Positions 8,553 through 17,055 of a stretch of 64,000 nucleotides of DNA are shown piece by piece (position 1 is the stretch's first letter; each line of letters starts with the position of its first letter). The notes beneath the pieces are model-generated. The model searched no databases, was not told the DNA's origin, and saw nothing but the letters and a program-made list of their open reading frames with translations. Source of the stretch: Neobacillus niacini. Lineage in GTDB: Bacteria > Bacillota > Bacilli > Bacillales > Cytobacillaceae. The translations under genes were made by a program, and so were the position numbers. The stretch covers positions 372,001 through 436,000 of the forward strand of contig NZ_JAMBOB010000004.1 of the NCBI RefSeq assembly GCF_023715415.1. Direction: 5' to 3'.

Positions 8553-9468
8553 ATGCTTTACTTTTTAAATAACCCGCTTTCCGTTTTGTGCAAATAGGGC
8601 ATTTGTTATCCAGTTTGGAAAGTGTTTGAAAGCTGTCCTTACACACGACACAGGTATTGGAATACATCTCATGTTTTTTTGAAACTGCCTTCGATACATG
8701 AGGTCGTATGGTGATAGCTTTCTCCGGACAAACATCCACACACAGCTTGCAATCAGAACAGCTGTGAGCTGACACCTCAAAACTGTCATCACCAATCGTG
8801 TAACATTTCTTAGGACAGAGTGCTTCACAAGCACGACATAGCGTACATTTTTCTTGCTCGACCACTATATCAAAAAATTGATAATCCGGATAATATCGGG
8901 CTACATCCAAATTGGCATGATTGAACCTCCATTGTGCGGGGGTCACTTGTTTTATAAGTGATTTCCCCTCTTTTCCCCAAAGAGAAAACAAATCTCTTCT
9001 TGAAACAGACTCATTTTTTTCTATGGGAGAAATCCCAATTTGGGTAAGCAATGGACTCTTGCCAAGCTGTACTAGTATCCTATTAGTCTCTTGAACATGA
9101 TGTTTCCAGGTTTCCTGTAAAACCTTAGAATGAAAGAGGATTGAGGTAATTCCTTTGGCATGGAAAACAAGTAGTTCATTCACCGTGGGGACGAAAGCTT
9201 CACCCGCAACCAGTTGATTGCGAACAATGGTCCTCTTTGGGAAAATCCCTTCAACTGCTTGAATCGGACAGACAGCCATACAGTTCCCACATTCTACACA
9301 TTTTTCCGCATCAATAATAGGCAGATGATTTCCAAGTGTGATCGCCTCAACATGACAGCATTTCACACACTGATTACATGTTGACCACGGACTTTTACTG
9401 CGCACACAGGAATCCGATATATGAAATTGATAATCAAGACTTTCCACCCACTTATCCATCATCCCCAT
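8551..9468 (-). CDS. polyferredoxin, last gene of the DMSO-reductase-like operon
   Basis: This 305-aa protein carries four ferredoxin-like Cys clusters: CNQCVKCC and CVECGNCMAVCP near residues 35-70, CTLCRACEALCP and CSDCKLCVDVCP near 215-255. A C-terminal zinc-ribbon/rubredoxin-like pair follows (CVVC...CPIC, about 275-295). It has no Tat or Sec signal and is probably a cytoplasmic electron carrier or assembly factor. It lies 33 bp after the DmsC gene, with RBS AGAGGTGA. Similar 4Fe-4S proteins accompany Dms-type operons (NapF/NrfC-like in a broad sense), but the exact role is unknown. Confidence 0.8.
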   Translation of the reverse strand: MGMMDKWVESLDYQFHISDSCVRSKSPWSTCNQCVKCCHVEAITLGNHLPIIDAEKCVECGNCMAVCPIQAVEGIFPKRTIVRNQLVAGEAFVPTVNELLVFHAKGITSILFHSKVLQETWKHHVQETNRILVQLGKSPLLTQIGISPIEKNESVSRRDLFSLWGKEGKSLIKQVTPAQWRFNHANLDVARYYPDYQFFDIVVEQEKCTLCRACEALCPKKCYTIGDDSFEVSAHSCSDCKLCVDVCPEKAITIRPHVSKAVSKKHEMYSNTCVVCKDSFQTLSKLDNKCPICTKRKAGYLKSKA

Positions 9469-9501
9469 TATTGATCACCTCTGCCTAAATTTCAAAGCGC
9501 C

Positions 9502-10335
9502 TTACGCTCCTAGCACATAAAATACATATCTGCTCATACCCTCTGCCACAACAAATACGAGAAGAGCTGCATAAACAAGTGAATAACTTATTTTCGGCTT
9601 TGAAGATAACGATAGATAGCCCATTACGCCAAGACCAAGCATTTCAATTGCCCAACGGAAACCAATCATTCCGGTATATGGCTCAAGCTTGGCAGCAGCA
9701 GTTTCCCCTGTAAGCACTTGAACTTCAGGTGTATAGCCGGCGAACATAGCTGAACCAATAACCTGAATGGCAACACCTAAAATACCGATAAGAAATGCCC
9801 ATTTTACTATTTTCTTCATTTCTTCTCTTTCTAGACTCTGAAGCATCATACTTGCAGCTAGAACAGGTCCAAGTGAAAAAGCCGTTCCATAAAAGACAAC
9901 ATACGTATTCAAATGATCCCATCCGTTCACACGCGTGACCGCGTATGCGGATGCCATACAATAGATATCAACTAATCCAATGATTCCTGTAATCAACAAA
10001 AGAATCGGATAGACCTTTTGTTGAAGTAACATCAAACCGGTGAGTAAACAAACAAGAGCAATAAAAGCACCGGTAAATACAATTTCGTTGCTCATCCATG
10101 ACCGCCCAAATCCTCGTAAGACATTAAACGCATTCTCTGGACTGCCGAGGTGAAAAAATGAAGCAATTAACCCAATAAACGATACCACCACCGTAACAAG
10201 AAGTGGTAATTTCATAGCTTTTAACTTATCACCGTTCAATGCTGCGATTCTTCCATGGATTAACCATAGAAAGAGAACACTGCCGACTGCAGCTGGAATC
10301 GATACGGTAAAGAGTAACAATGGCCATTCATGCAT
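9502..10335 (-). CDS. dmsC: DmsC-family membrane anchor subunit
   Basis: This 277-aa integral membrane protein has about eight hydrophobic spans. It matches DmsC (DMSO reductase anchor) in the FHLGSPENAFNVLRGFGRSWMSNEI region (about residues 62-86), which is the conserved quinol-site part of that family. It should anchor the A and B subunits on the outer face of the membrane and oxidise menaquinol. RBS AAAGGGAGGG; the start lies 16 bp from the end of the B subunit gene. Confidence 0.88.
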   Translation of the reverse strand: MHEWPLLLFTVSIPAAVGSVLFLWLIHGRIAALNGDKLKAMKLPLLVTVVVSFIGLIASFFHLGSPENAFNVLRGFGRSWMSNEIVFTGAFIALVCLLTGLMLLQQKVYPILLLITGIIGLVDIYCMASAYAVTRVNGWDHLNTYVVFYGTAFSLGPVLAASMMLQSLEREEMKKIVKWAFLIGILGVAIQVIGSAMFAGYTPEVQVLTGETAAAKLEPYTGMIGFRWAIEMLGLGVMGYLSLSSKPKISYSLVYAALLVFVVAEGMSRYVFYVLGA

Positions 10336-10351
10336 TCTAAAATCCCTCCCT

Positions 10352-10897
10352 TTAGACTAAGTCCGTTCCACCAACAACCAGATTTGGTTTTGTTATTCTA
10401 GCGCTTGGAAGCCCCTTGATATCTGCATTAGCTCCATATTTTGCACGCAATTCGTCGATTGGACCAAACTCAATTGCACGCATGACACAGGAGGATACAC
10501 ATACTGGGTCTTCGCCGTTTTCTCTTAAGTCAAAGCATGTATCACACTTTGTCATTTTTCCAATTTCTTCATTGTATTGTGGTGCGCCATATGGACAATT
10601 CCACTCACAATATTTACAGCCAATACATTTCTCATGATCGACCAGGACGACTCCATCCTTCTCCCGCTTATACATTCCACCGGTTGGGCACCCCTGGACG
10701 CAAGCGGGCTCATCACAATGATTACAAGAAATAGAGAGATGATAAAGCATGGGCTTTGGAAAATGACCTTCTTCAAAATCGTATACTCTACGGTAGTTTC
10801 TTCCCACTTCTAAAGAGTTTTTATCCTTACAGGAGACGGTACATGTTTTGCAACCGATACAATCTGCAACGTTTATATAAAATCCCATTTGCACCAT
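10352..10897 (-). CDS. dmsB: DmsB-family 4x[4Fe-4S] electron-transfer subunit
   Basis: The 181-aa protein has four Cys clusters in DmsB order: CIGCKTCTVSCKDKN, CNHCDEPACVQGCP, CIGCKYCEWNCP and CDTCFDLRENGEDPVCVSSC. It passes electrons from the DmsC anchor to the molybdenum subunit. It lacks its own signal and would be exported with the A subunit. RBS AAGGAGG lies 8 nt from ATG, and 15 bp separate it from the A gene. A paralogue is encoded at 19049-19588. Confidence 0.92.
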   Translation of the reverse strand: MVQMGFYINVADCIGCKTCTVSCKDKNSLEVGRNYRRVYDFEEGHFPKPMLYHLSISCNHCDEPACVQGCPTGGMYKREKDGVVLVDHEKCIGCKYCEWNCPYGAPQYNEEIGKMTKCDTCFDLRENGEDPVCVSSCVMRAIEFGPIDELRAKYGANADIKGLPSARITKPNLVVGGTDLV

Positions 10898-10912
10898 GGA
10901 TGAAACCTCCTT

Positions 10913-13489
10913 CTATTTAAATTTAATGATGCGCTGATCCCACTTAACATCCTCGATTAAAGGCTCGCCATCCCATTTTTTCATGTTACAAACAGCCGTA
11001 TTCCATCCAGATGTTCCAAGACCAGTGGCAATAGGACCTGTAAGCATATTATCGGCTCCTGCTTTATCTACCTCTTCTTTTTCATCCAATTGGACCCATG
11101 CACCATGTGGCAATGCGATAACTCCAGGAGTCATCGTTTCGGTTAGATGAGCTGGCCGTAAAGTTTTTCCATATTGATTGTATAAGAGGACTGTATCCCC
11201 CTCTTTAATTCCGAGGCGTTTTCCATCACTCATATTGATAAAGACTGGATTTGGCCATGCTTCACGAAGCTGCTGAATATTATCAAAGGTACTGTGTGAA
11301 CGTCTTAGATAGTGTGGATTGTATACCTGGAATGGGTATTCACCCTTCTTTTTCGTTTCCCAATCTTTAAAGGTATCTTCATAGCCTTTTGTTTTTGGTA
11401 CATATTTTGGAATCGGATCAACCACGGTCCAGCCGCCTTTTGATTCTTCGTGGATTGTCTTACAATGGATTTCAAATTTTCCACTTGGTGTTTTCAGCGG
11501 ATTGCCTTCTGGGTTTTCAACAAAACTTTTATAAGCGATAAATCCGAAATTGTCGCCAGGTTTGCGTTGTACCTGATAGACACCCTGATCAATTAATTCC
11601 TTTAATCCAATTCTTCCTTGCTGTGGTGTACCCGTTACGCCCCATTCTTTAATATCCTTAGCACTAATCGTTACCAATGGTTCATAATCAACTCCATTTG
11701 CCGCGATTACTTTACTGGTGGCTAACTTGTTAAAAAAGGCTTGTTTTTCACTGATAGGATAGAGCAGCTTAGAATCTAAGCCGAGTTTTGCAGCTAAATC
11801 TTTTGCAATTTGCACATCACTCTTCGCTTCATATAACGGAGCTATCACGTTGGAATAAACAATATACATTTCACGATTTCCCTGGAGCATTCCGCCTTCG
11901 GTTTCCCACTCTGTTGTTACAGGCAGAACCACATCCGAATACTTCGCATTGGTGGTTAAGACATAAGCATGTGAAACAACAAACTCTACCTTTCGATGTG
12001 CTTCAATTCCCATTTTCATGGCACCACGCGTTTGAAGTGTTGCATTAAATTGATGATAGATGAGTTGAATATTCGCTTTGCGCTCTCCTTCACCTTTTTG
12101 ATGAAACTTTCCATCTAAAACGGCGGTGAAGATTTCATTATGATTCAACAGATTGGTCACAGGATTCTTAACCGATAGATATCCATCTGTTCCTGCTTTT
12201 ACTAACCATGGTCCGCCATTACCAGCAGCTCTATGGCAGCTAACGCCAGTCATACTTCCTGAACGTCCCATATGTCCTGTCATCATACCAAGTGTTGAAA
12301 AGGCTTGAACCCAGCCTTCGCCATCATTAATCCGTGCTGGCCCCCAGCCAGTTAAAAGAGCAACTCTGTTTGTTGAGCCAATTTGTCGGGCTAACTCACG
12401 AATTCGAATTGGTTCTACACCACAAATTTCTGAAGCCCATTCCGGTGTTTTCGGTAGATTGTCATAGGTTCCCAGAAGATAGTCTTTAAAGTTTTCTTTT
12501 GGATCAGCGCCACTAGGCATATGCTCTCTATCAAAACCTACCGTACAGCGATGTAAGAAATCCCAGTCAATTAATGGATTGGTCACTGGATCATCTTCAT
12601 CTAATAATGCATTCATAATTCCTAGTGCTAAGGCATGGTCTGTTCCAGGTCGTACTGGAACCCAATCAGCTTTGAAGGTTCTTGCTGATTCTGTATAGGA
12701 AGGATCGATGGAGATAAACCTTGCTCCAGCCTTTTTTGCCTGCATAAAATTATAAGTAGGACTTCCTGGACTGCTCCATGCTGGATTTTCTCCCCATAGA
12801 ACAATTAGCTGTGAATTTCGAAGGTCAATCCGGTCATTGATTCCAAGGTCGGTCCATCCCTCAGCCACACCCATCATCGTTGGCGCCCAGTACCAGGCAC
12901 CCCAAGAGGTGGTTCCATAGTCTGTTGTGCAGCCTCCGTTTAAGGATAATACCTTCGTAATCTGACCAGAACCTGTTGCCCATAGTGCTTCATTTCCGTA
13001 TTTTTTTGAAATTCTCGTAATCTCACTTGAGACAATATCAAGTGCTTCATCCCAAGAAATTCTTACCCACTGATCTTTCCCGCGAAGCTCTTTCTTTCCT
13101 CCGCCTACAGCCCAGTTTTTGCGCTTCATCGGATATTTTAAACGGTCAGCCCCAAATACTTGATGGCGCTGAGAACGTCCGCGTAGACATCCACGCTGCT
13201 GTGGAAAATCCGGACTATCGGGATGAGTATCATCCGTTTTTTGACGAACGACCACACCATCCTGAACAAGAACCTTGTTCACGCAACGGCCGCCGCAGTT
13301 GTGCCAGCATGCTGCTGCTTTCCATATTCCTTCGCCATTCTTATCCTCTGTACCAGTGCCTGTTTCAGCTTTGGCAACCAGGCCTCTTGAAACCGGTATT
13401 ACTGCAGTTGCTGCAGCTGCACTTGTCCAACCAATAAATGATCTTCTAGTCATCTTAAAATCTTTGATTTTTTGTAAAAGATCCAACAT
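10913..13489 (-). CDS. dmsA: DMSO-reductase-family molybdenum catalytic subunit, Tat-exported
   Basis: The 858-aa protein begins with a twin-arginine signal (MTRRSFIGWTSAAAATAVIP from residue 13), followed by a 4Fe-4S motif (CWHNCGGRC...C) and the three molybdopterin-binding regions, including a C-terminal dinucleotide-binding domain near LRRSHSTFDN. In the segment that carries the Mo ligand the sequence is YGTTSWGAW, so Ser is the probable ligand, as in DmsA. The likely substrate is DMSO, TMAO or another S/N-oxide, but the family also includes selenate and other reductases, so the substrate is an inference. The ATG has RBS GAGGAGGG. A TorD chaperone gene precedes it and B, C and polyferredoxin genes follow. 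Confidence 0.88.
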   Translation of the reverse strand: MLDLLQKIKDFKMTRRSFIGWTSAAAATAVIPVSRGLVAKAETGTGTEDKNGEGIWKAAACWHNCGGRCVNKVLVQDGVVVRQKTDDTHPDSPDFPQQRGCLRGRSQRHQVFGADRLKYPMKRKNWAVGGGKKELRGKDQWVRISWDEALDIVSSEITRISKKYGNEALWATGSGQITKVLSLNGGCTTDYGTTSWGAWYWAPTMMGVAEGWTDLGINDRIDLRNSQLIVLWGENPAWSSPGSPTYNFMQAKKAGARFISIDPSYTESARTFKADWVPVRPGTDHALALGIMNALLDEDDPVTNPLIDWDFLHRCTVGFDREHMPSGADPKENFKDYLLGTYDNLPKTPEWASEICGVEPIRIRELARQIGSTNRVALLTGWGPARINDGEGWVQAFSTLGMMTGHMGRSGSMTGVSCHRAAGNGGPWLVKAGTDGYLSVKNPVTNLLNHNEIFTAVLDGKFHQKGEGERKANIQLIYHQFNATLQTRGAMKMGIEAHRKVEFVVSHAYVLTTNAKYSDVVLPVTTEWETEGGMLQGNREMYIVYSNVIAPLYEAKSDVQIAKDLAAKLGLDSKLLYPISEKQAFFNKLATSKVIAANGVDYEPLVTISAKDIKEWGVTGTPQQGRIGLKELIDQGVYQVQRKPGDNFGFIAYKSFVENPEGNPLKTPSGKFEIHCKTIHEESKGGWTVVDPIPKYVPKTKGYEDTFKDWETKKKGEYPFQVYNPHYLRRSHSTFDNIQQLREAWPNPVFINMSDGKRLGIKEGDTVLLYNQYGKTLRPAHLTETMTPGVIALPHGAWVQLDEKEEVDKAGADNMLTGPIATGLGTSGWNTAVCNMKKWDGEPLIEDVKWDQRIIKFK

Positions 13490-13507
13490 ATTTGACCCTC
13501 CTCTTCC

Positions 13508-14230
13508 TTACTTTTGGATCATTTCTATATTCAATAGTTCATTTAGAACCTTTGAATCCATTATTAAAAAGTACTGCAAAAGTATCGCCATTCCACGAAA
13601 GAAGTCTGTATCTGCATGTTCACCAATTTTACTTACTAATGCTGGAACAAACTCTGCCAGGTGATTTTCAATAAACAGTTTTTGTTCACGAAGAAGATAT
13701 TGAATTTCTTGTAAAGCTGTTGCTGATTGTGACTCTGCTGATTCAATTGCAAGTTGATTTAAATGGTAGAGAAAATCGATTTCAAGGCCGATATGATCAT
13801 CTGCTTCAATATTTAGCTCACCCGCCTGAAAGCCATACTTTTTGTAAAGATTTCTAACATCCATCGTTGTTTGTTGAAATAATAATTTGTCTTTACGCAC
13901 ATAGACGGATTCCCATGGGGAAGCTAGAATCTCAAAAGGGCCAATAAACATCTTTGTATAATCCCAGTGCAAGTTTTCATAATGCTGGTCAATCATTCCT
14001 GGATTGTATACAGCTAAATAGTCTTTTATTTTTTTTACACCTGTACGAATTTCCTCTGATTCCTCTTGAAAAGGAAATAAATCAATCATATTTCTTTGAA
14101 TAAATAGCTTTACATACTCTCGGGATGGCTCTTCAATAAAGAATCTCCTTAAGATGTCATAAGCAAATTCCCTCGCATGAAAGATCTCTAACGCATCCTC
14201 GACGGTTATCATTTGTTTTGTCACTTCCAT
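13508..14230 (-). CDS. TorD/DmsD-family maturation chaperone
   Basis: This all-helical protein contains the family hallmark DYTKMFIGPFEILASPWESVY-like segment (about residues 98-118; the conserved Y-x-x-L/M-F-x-G-P...P-x-E/W-S-V-Y pattern). It should bind the Tat signal of the DmsA-like subunit and hold it for cofactor insertion before export. The frame is open from GTG 14239, but ATG 14230, 8 nt after AGAAGGGG, is the better start (240 aa). It lies 18 bp upstream of the Mo-subunit gene. Confidence 0.88.
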   Translation of the reverse strand: MEVTKQMITVEDALEIFHAREFAYDILRRFFIEEPSREYVKLFIQRNMIDLFPFQEESEEIRTGVKKIKDYLAVYNPGMIDQHYENLHWDYTKMFIGPFEILASPWESVYVRKDKLLFQQTTMDVRNLYKKYGFQAGELNIEADDHIGLEIDFLYHLNQLAIESAESQSATALQEIQYLLREQKLFIENHLAEFVPALVSKIGEHADTDFFRGMAILLQYFLIMDSKVLNELLNIEMIQK

Positions 14231-14248
14231 CTTTCTCACCCCTTCTTC

Positions 14249-15565
14249 TTACATGCTCTCTAGCTTAAATTCAGTAGCAGTCGTCCTGTCAAGATGGACT
14301 TCTCTTATACTCTGCTTACCTCGATCGACTTCCACGACATTAGAAGAAATAAGAATATCTACATCCTTTTCTCCAAGATGTGGAATTGCCTTAATCGGAA
14401 ATTGCAAATAGTCATAATCTGTATTTTGGACATATCGAAAGCCTTTCCGATCCAAAACCTTCATGACTTTCCTTTTATCACTGCCAAAGACCTTAGCCGT
14501 TTTAAAGTAATAATCGTTAGTAGAAAAATGATAGGTATCATCTAATTTTTGATCATGATTTTGTTGATAGATTTGTCCTGTAAATTTATTTTCTAATGAA
14601 CAATAATGAACACCGAGCTGTAGATTTTTCTCCCTTGCATAGCGAACAAGCTCTAGACAAAGTCTTTCGCTTTCAGCCACCGCAAGTCCACCAGCGTACC
14701 AGAAGTTGTAGTACACATCATATGGGGGATTCTTCAACTGAAATCCCTTTTCTTGGAAGGCTTCTGTATTTTCAAGCGGGAAGCAAAATTCTAATAAGTT
14801 AATTCCATAAATATCAAGCTCTTCTAACTCCAGAAGTAGTTTTTTCATTTCTTCTTCTGTTCCTGGAATGACTGGCATTTCCACAAGGACGTCAGGAATA
14901 TAGCTTCTTGCTGCTGCAATTTTCCCGAGTATATGCTTTCTTTTTTGCGAAGAATCCTCTAGCTTGATACTAAAGCGAATCTCCTGTAAACCCGCTGCCT
15001 TCAGCCCTTCAAGGATACTATCTGTTAATAAATCTCCAGCTGTATACAATCTGGTATGAACCTCAGGAAATAACTTCTTTGCTAACTGGAAAAAGGCTAG
15101 TGCTTCATTTGGGTGTAATAATGGCTCCCCGCCAGTCAGTGCTAAATGTGTGAGCTTAACCTTCTGATCAAATAACGATTGCAGCTCTTGATTGACGTTT
15201 TTCTGGTTTTGAAGATAAAACTGATAATTGTCTTGATTTTTGTTGAAACAGAAATAACAATCCCGATGGCATTTTAAGGAGACAAAGCTTGTGTAACTGC
15301 CGCTTCCTGTCTGACAGGCTTCACAGGCACTCGAGATCCGCTCATTAGACAAAAAACTTTTTTCATTATTTCTAAAAACAGCACCATAATCTCTAAGTTC
15401 TTCAAGCTGATTTTCTCGTGCATATTCATTGTTCTCCTCAAAGGGCAGACCGAAAGATTCAATTTGGCTGATGGTTGATTGTTCAATGTTTTTGTAAATT
15501 CGTCTATATTTTAAAAGTGATGGATTGTTACCCTTCTCCATTTTTTCATTCGTGAGAGTCTTCAT
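14249..15565 (-). CDS. radical SAM protein, first gene of the Dms-like operon
   Basis: This protein of about 438 aa has the radical SAM cluster CHRDCYFC (CxxxCxxC, near residue 100) and the SAM-binding GGEP motif (near 150). A Cys pair (CEACQTG) lies about 16 residues before the cluster, and there are further Cys residues in the C-terminal half (EFCFP, HYCSLENKF), perhaps ligands of an auxiliary cluster or a substrate site. It is not a typical MoaA: the C-terminal GG and usual MoaA tail are absent. I chose ATG 15565 (RBS AGGAAGG, 8 nt) over GTG 15574. Its place ahead of torD and dmsA suggests maturation of the oxidoreductase or modification of its substrate, but the function is unknown. Confidence 0.75.
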   Translation of the reverse strand: MKTLTNEKMEKGNNPSLLKYRRIYKNIEQSTISQIESFGLPFEENNEYARENQLEELRDYGAVFRNNEKSFLSNERISSACEACQTGSGSYTSFVSLKCHRDCYFCFNKNQDNYQFYLQNQKNVNQELQSLFDQKVKLTHLALTGGEPLLHPNEALAFFQLAKKLFPEVHTRLYTAGDLLTDSILEGLKAAGLQEIRFSIKLEDSSQKRKHILGKIAAARSYIPDVLVEMPVIPGTEEEMKKLLLELEELDIYGINLLEFCFPLENTEAFQEKGFQLKNPPYDVYYNFWYAGGLAVAESERLCLELVRYAREKNLQLGVHYCSLENKFTGQIYQQNHDQKLDDTYHFSTNDYYFKTAKVFGSDKRKVMKVLDRKGFRYVQNTDYDYLQFPIKAIPHLGEKDVDILISSNVVEVDRGKQSIREVHLDRTTATEFKLESM

Positions 15566-15592
15566 CTTATCCACCTTCCTTAAATTGTTCCT

Positions 15593-15608
15593 TGTGAATC
15601 ATTTCACT
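15593..15608. promoter_or_regulatory. Fnr-like box upstream of the Dms-like operon
   Basis: TGTGA-ATCATT-TCACT matches the Bacillus Fnr consensus (TGTGA-N6-TCACA/T). A TATAAT on the minus strand lies at 15619-15624, upstream of the box with respect to the operon, so the box would sit just after that start rather than at the activating -41.5 position. Either another promoter is used or the site represses or is fortuitous. Confidence 0.4.
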
Positions 15609-15762
15609 TAATAGTTTCATTATAGGTGGATAAAGAATGGGTGAGTATGGCCCCGGTGAACGAAAAAACTCTTAAATTTTTGTGCGTACGGAACAGATGG
15701 ATATTACGAATTTGTGACAGGCTTTGTTTTACGATTCTGTGACTTTCATTGTTCTACCAATG

Positions 15763-15780
15763 TTAATGGGTTACCATTAA
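15763..15780. promoter_or_regulatory. 18-bp inverted repeat before the PucR-type regulator
   Basis: TTAATGG-GTTA-CCATTAA is an exact 7-bp inverted repeat. It ends 16 bp before a TATAGT (-10-like, 15796-15801) and overlaps the -35 region of the regulator operon. It is a candidate site for the regulator itself. A second inverted repeat, CATTG-TTCTAC-CAATG, lies directly upstream. Confidence 0.45.
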
Positions 15781-15818
15781 GGTACTAAATGTGAGTATAG
15801 TAGAAAGGATGGGTCCCT

Positions 15819-17036
15819 TTGAACAAATCTATGATCATCCCAGACATGGTACAAGAGTTGCTTTCTACGACAACAAAAGGCTTGCCTAAACTTACAGATA
15901 AGCTTTGTACCCTTCTCTCTCTCCCAGCTCTTATTACAGATCCCCATTATCAAATCCTTGCCTCTTCCTCACCAGCTGGAGAACCTGCAATAAATAGTAT
16001 TTTGGCTGTTCAACAACTGGATAAAATCGGGGGCATATCTGTTTCTAAATACCAAATAACCACGACTGATTTAGATTTATCGGGAATTGGTTCGCCCATC
16101 ACCCATGAAAATAATACTCTTGGATATGTATTTATCTTTCCGAAAGATGATCAATCGCATGAAGCATACGCACCACTTCTTTCGTTTTCCGCTTCTCTTG
16201 GTGCCATCCAGCTTCATAGAAAACTAGAAATGCGGCAAGAGAAAATGAAATTCAAGGAAGCTTTTCTTTTTGATTTGTTGTACGGAAATATCAAACAAAA
16301 AGAGGATATTTATGAATATGCCAGAGTGTGGGATTGGAATTTCAACCTGCCGCTAACGGTCTTGGTGTTTGCCTTGGAAGACTTCAATCATGTCCTAACG
16401 GATAAACAATTAATCAACACCTTGCTTTATATAATAGAAAGAACGCTGCTTGAGGTTTCGATAAAACCGATTACCATGAAGCGCCAAAATCAGGTAATTG
16501 TTGTTTTACCAATGAAAGCAGAGCAATCAAAAAAGCACCGAGCTAAAATGGAGTCCTTTTCAAAAAACATCATCAGCCAGATGAAAGCACTCCATCCCGA
16601 TGAGATCTTTTCTTGTGGAATTGGAAAGACCTATGAAAGTCCGGTTGATCTTTTCCGAAGCTATCAGGAGGCGAAGGTCGCTTTCGAACTTGGAGATATA
16701 CTAGGAATTGAGATCCCCTTTTTCTCAGATTTAGGATTAGAGAGAATACTATATAAGCACGACCTTCAAGAATTAAAGGAATTTTTCGAAACCACTTTAG
16801 GAGATGTGGTGCTCTATGATGAGAATAATAATGCTCAATTAATGGAAACACTTGAGGGCTTAGTCACCTATCAATTTGATATGACAGCTGCTTCACAGGC
16901 CCTGTTTCTCCACCGCAATACATTAAGGTACCGTATTAAAAAAATTGAAGAAATTCTCGATCTCAAGCTTGATGATTTAAATAACAAGCTGAATATTACA
17001 GCAGCAATCAAAATGAAACAGCTTCGAAAAATATAA
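15819..17036 (+). CDS. PucR/CdaR-family transcriptional regulator
   Basis: The 405-aa protein has an N-terminal sensory region (about 1-140), a central GGDEF-like CdaR region and a C-terminal PucR HTH (residues about 355-400, with MTAASQALFLHRNTLRYRIK as the DNA-binding helices). It starts at TTG 15819 behind AAAGGATGG. It is the first gene of an operon with a molybdenum oxidoreductase (19 bp gap to the next start) and is divergent from the Dms-like operon, so it may control either or both. PucR-type regulators usually respond to a catabolic substrate; the ligand here is unknown. Confidence 0.85.
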   Translation: MNKSMIIPDMVQELLSTTTKGLPKLTDKLCTLLSLPALITDPHYQILASSSPAGEPAINSILAVQQLDKIGGISVSKYQITTTDLDLSGIGSPITHENNTLGYVFIFPKDDQSHEAYAPLLSFSASLGAIQLHRKLEMRQEKMKFKEAFLFDLLYGNIKQKEDIYEYARVWDWNFNLPLTVLVFALEDFNHVLTDKQLINTLLYIIERTLLEVSIKPITMKRQNQVIVVLPMKAEQSKKHRAKMESFSKNIISQMKALHPDEIFSCGIGKTYESPVDLFRSYQEAKVAFELGDILGIEIPFFSDLGLERILYKHDLQELKEFFETTLGDVVLYDENNNAQLMETLEGLVTYQFDMTAASQALFLHRNTLRYRIKKIEEILDLKLDDLNNKLNITAAIKMKQLRKI

Positions 17037-17055
17037 AAGGAAGTGGGTGTTTAGC

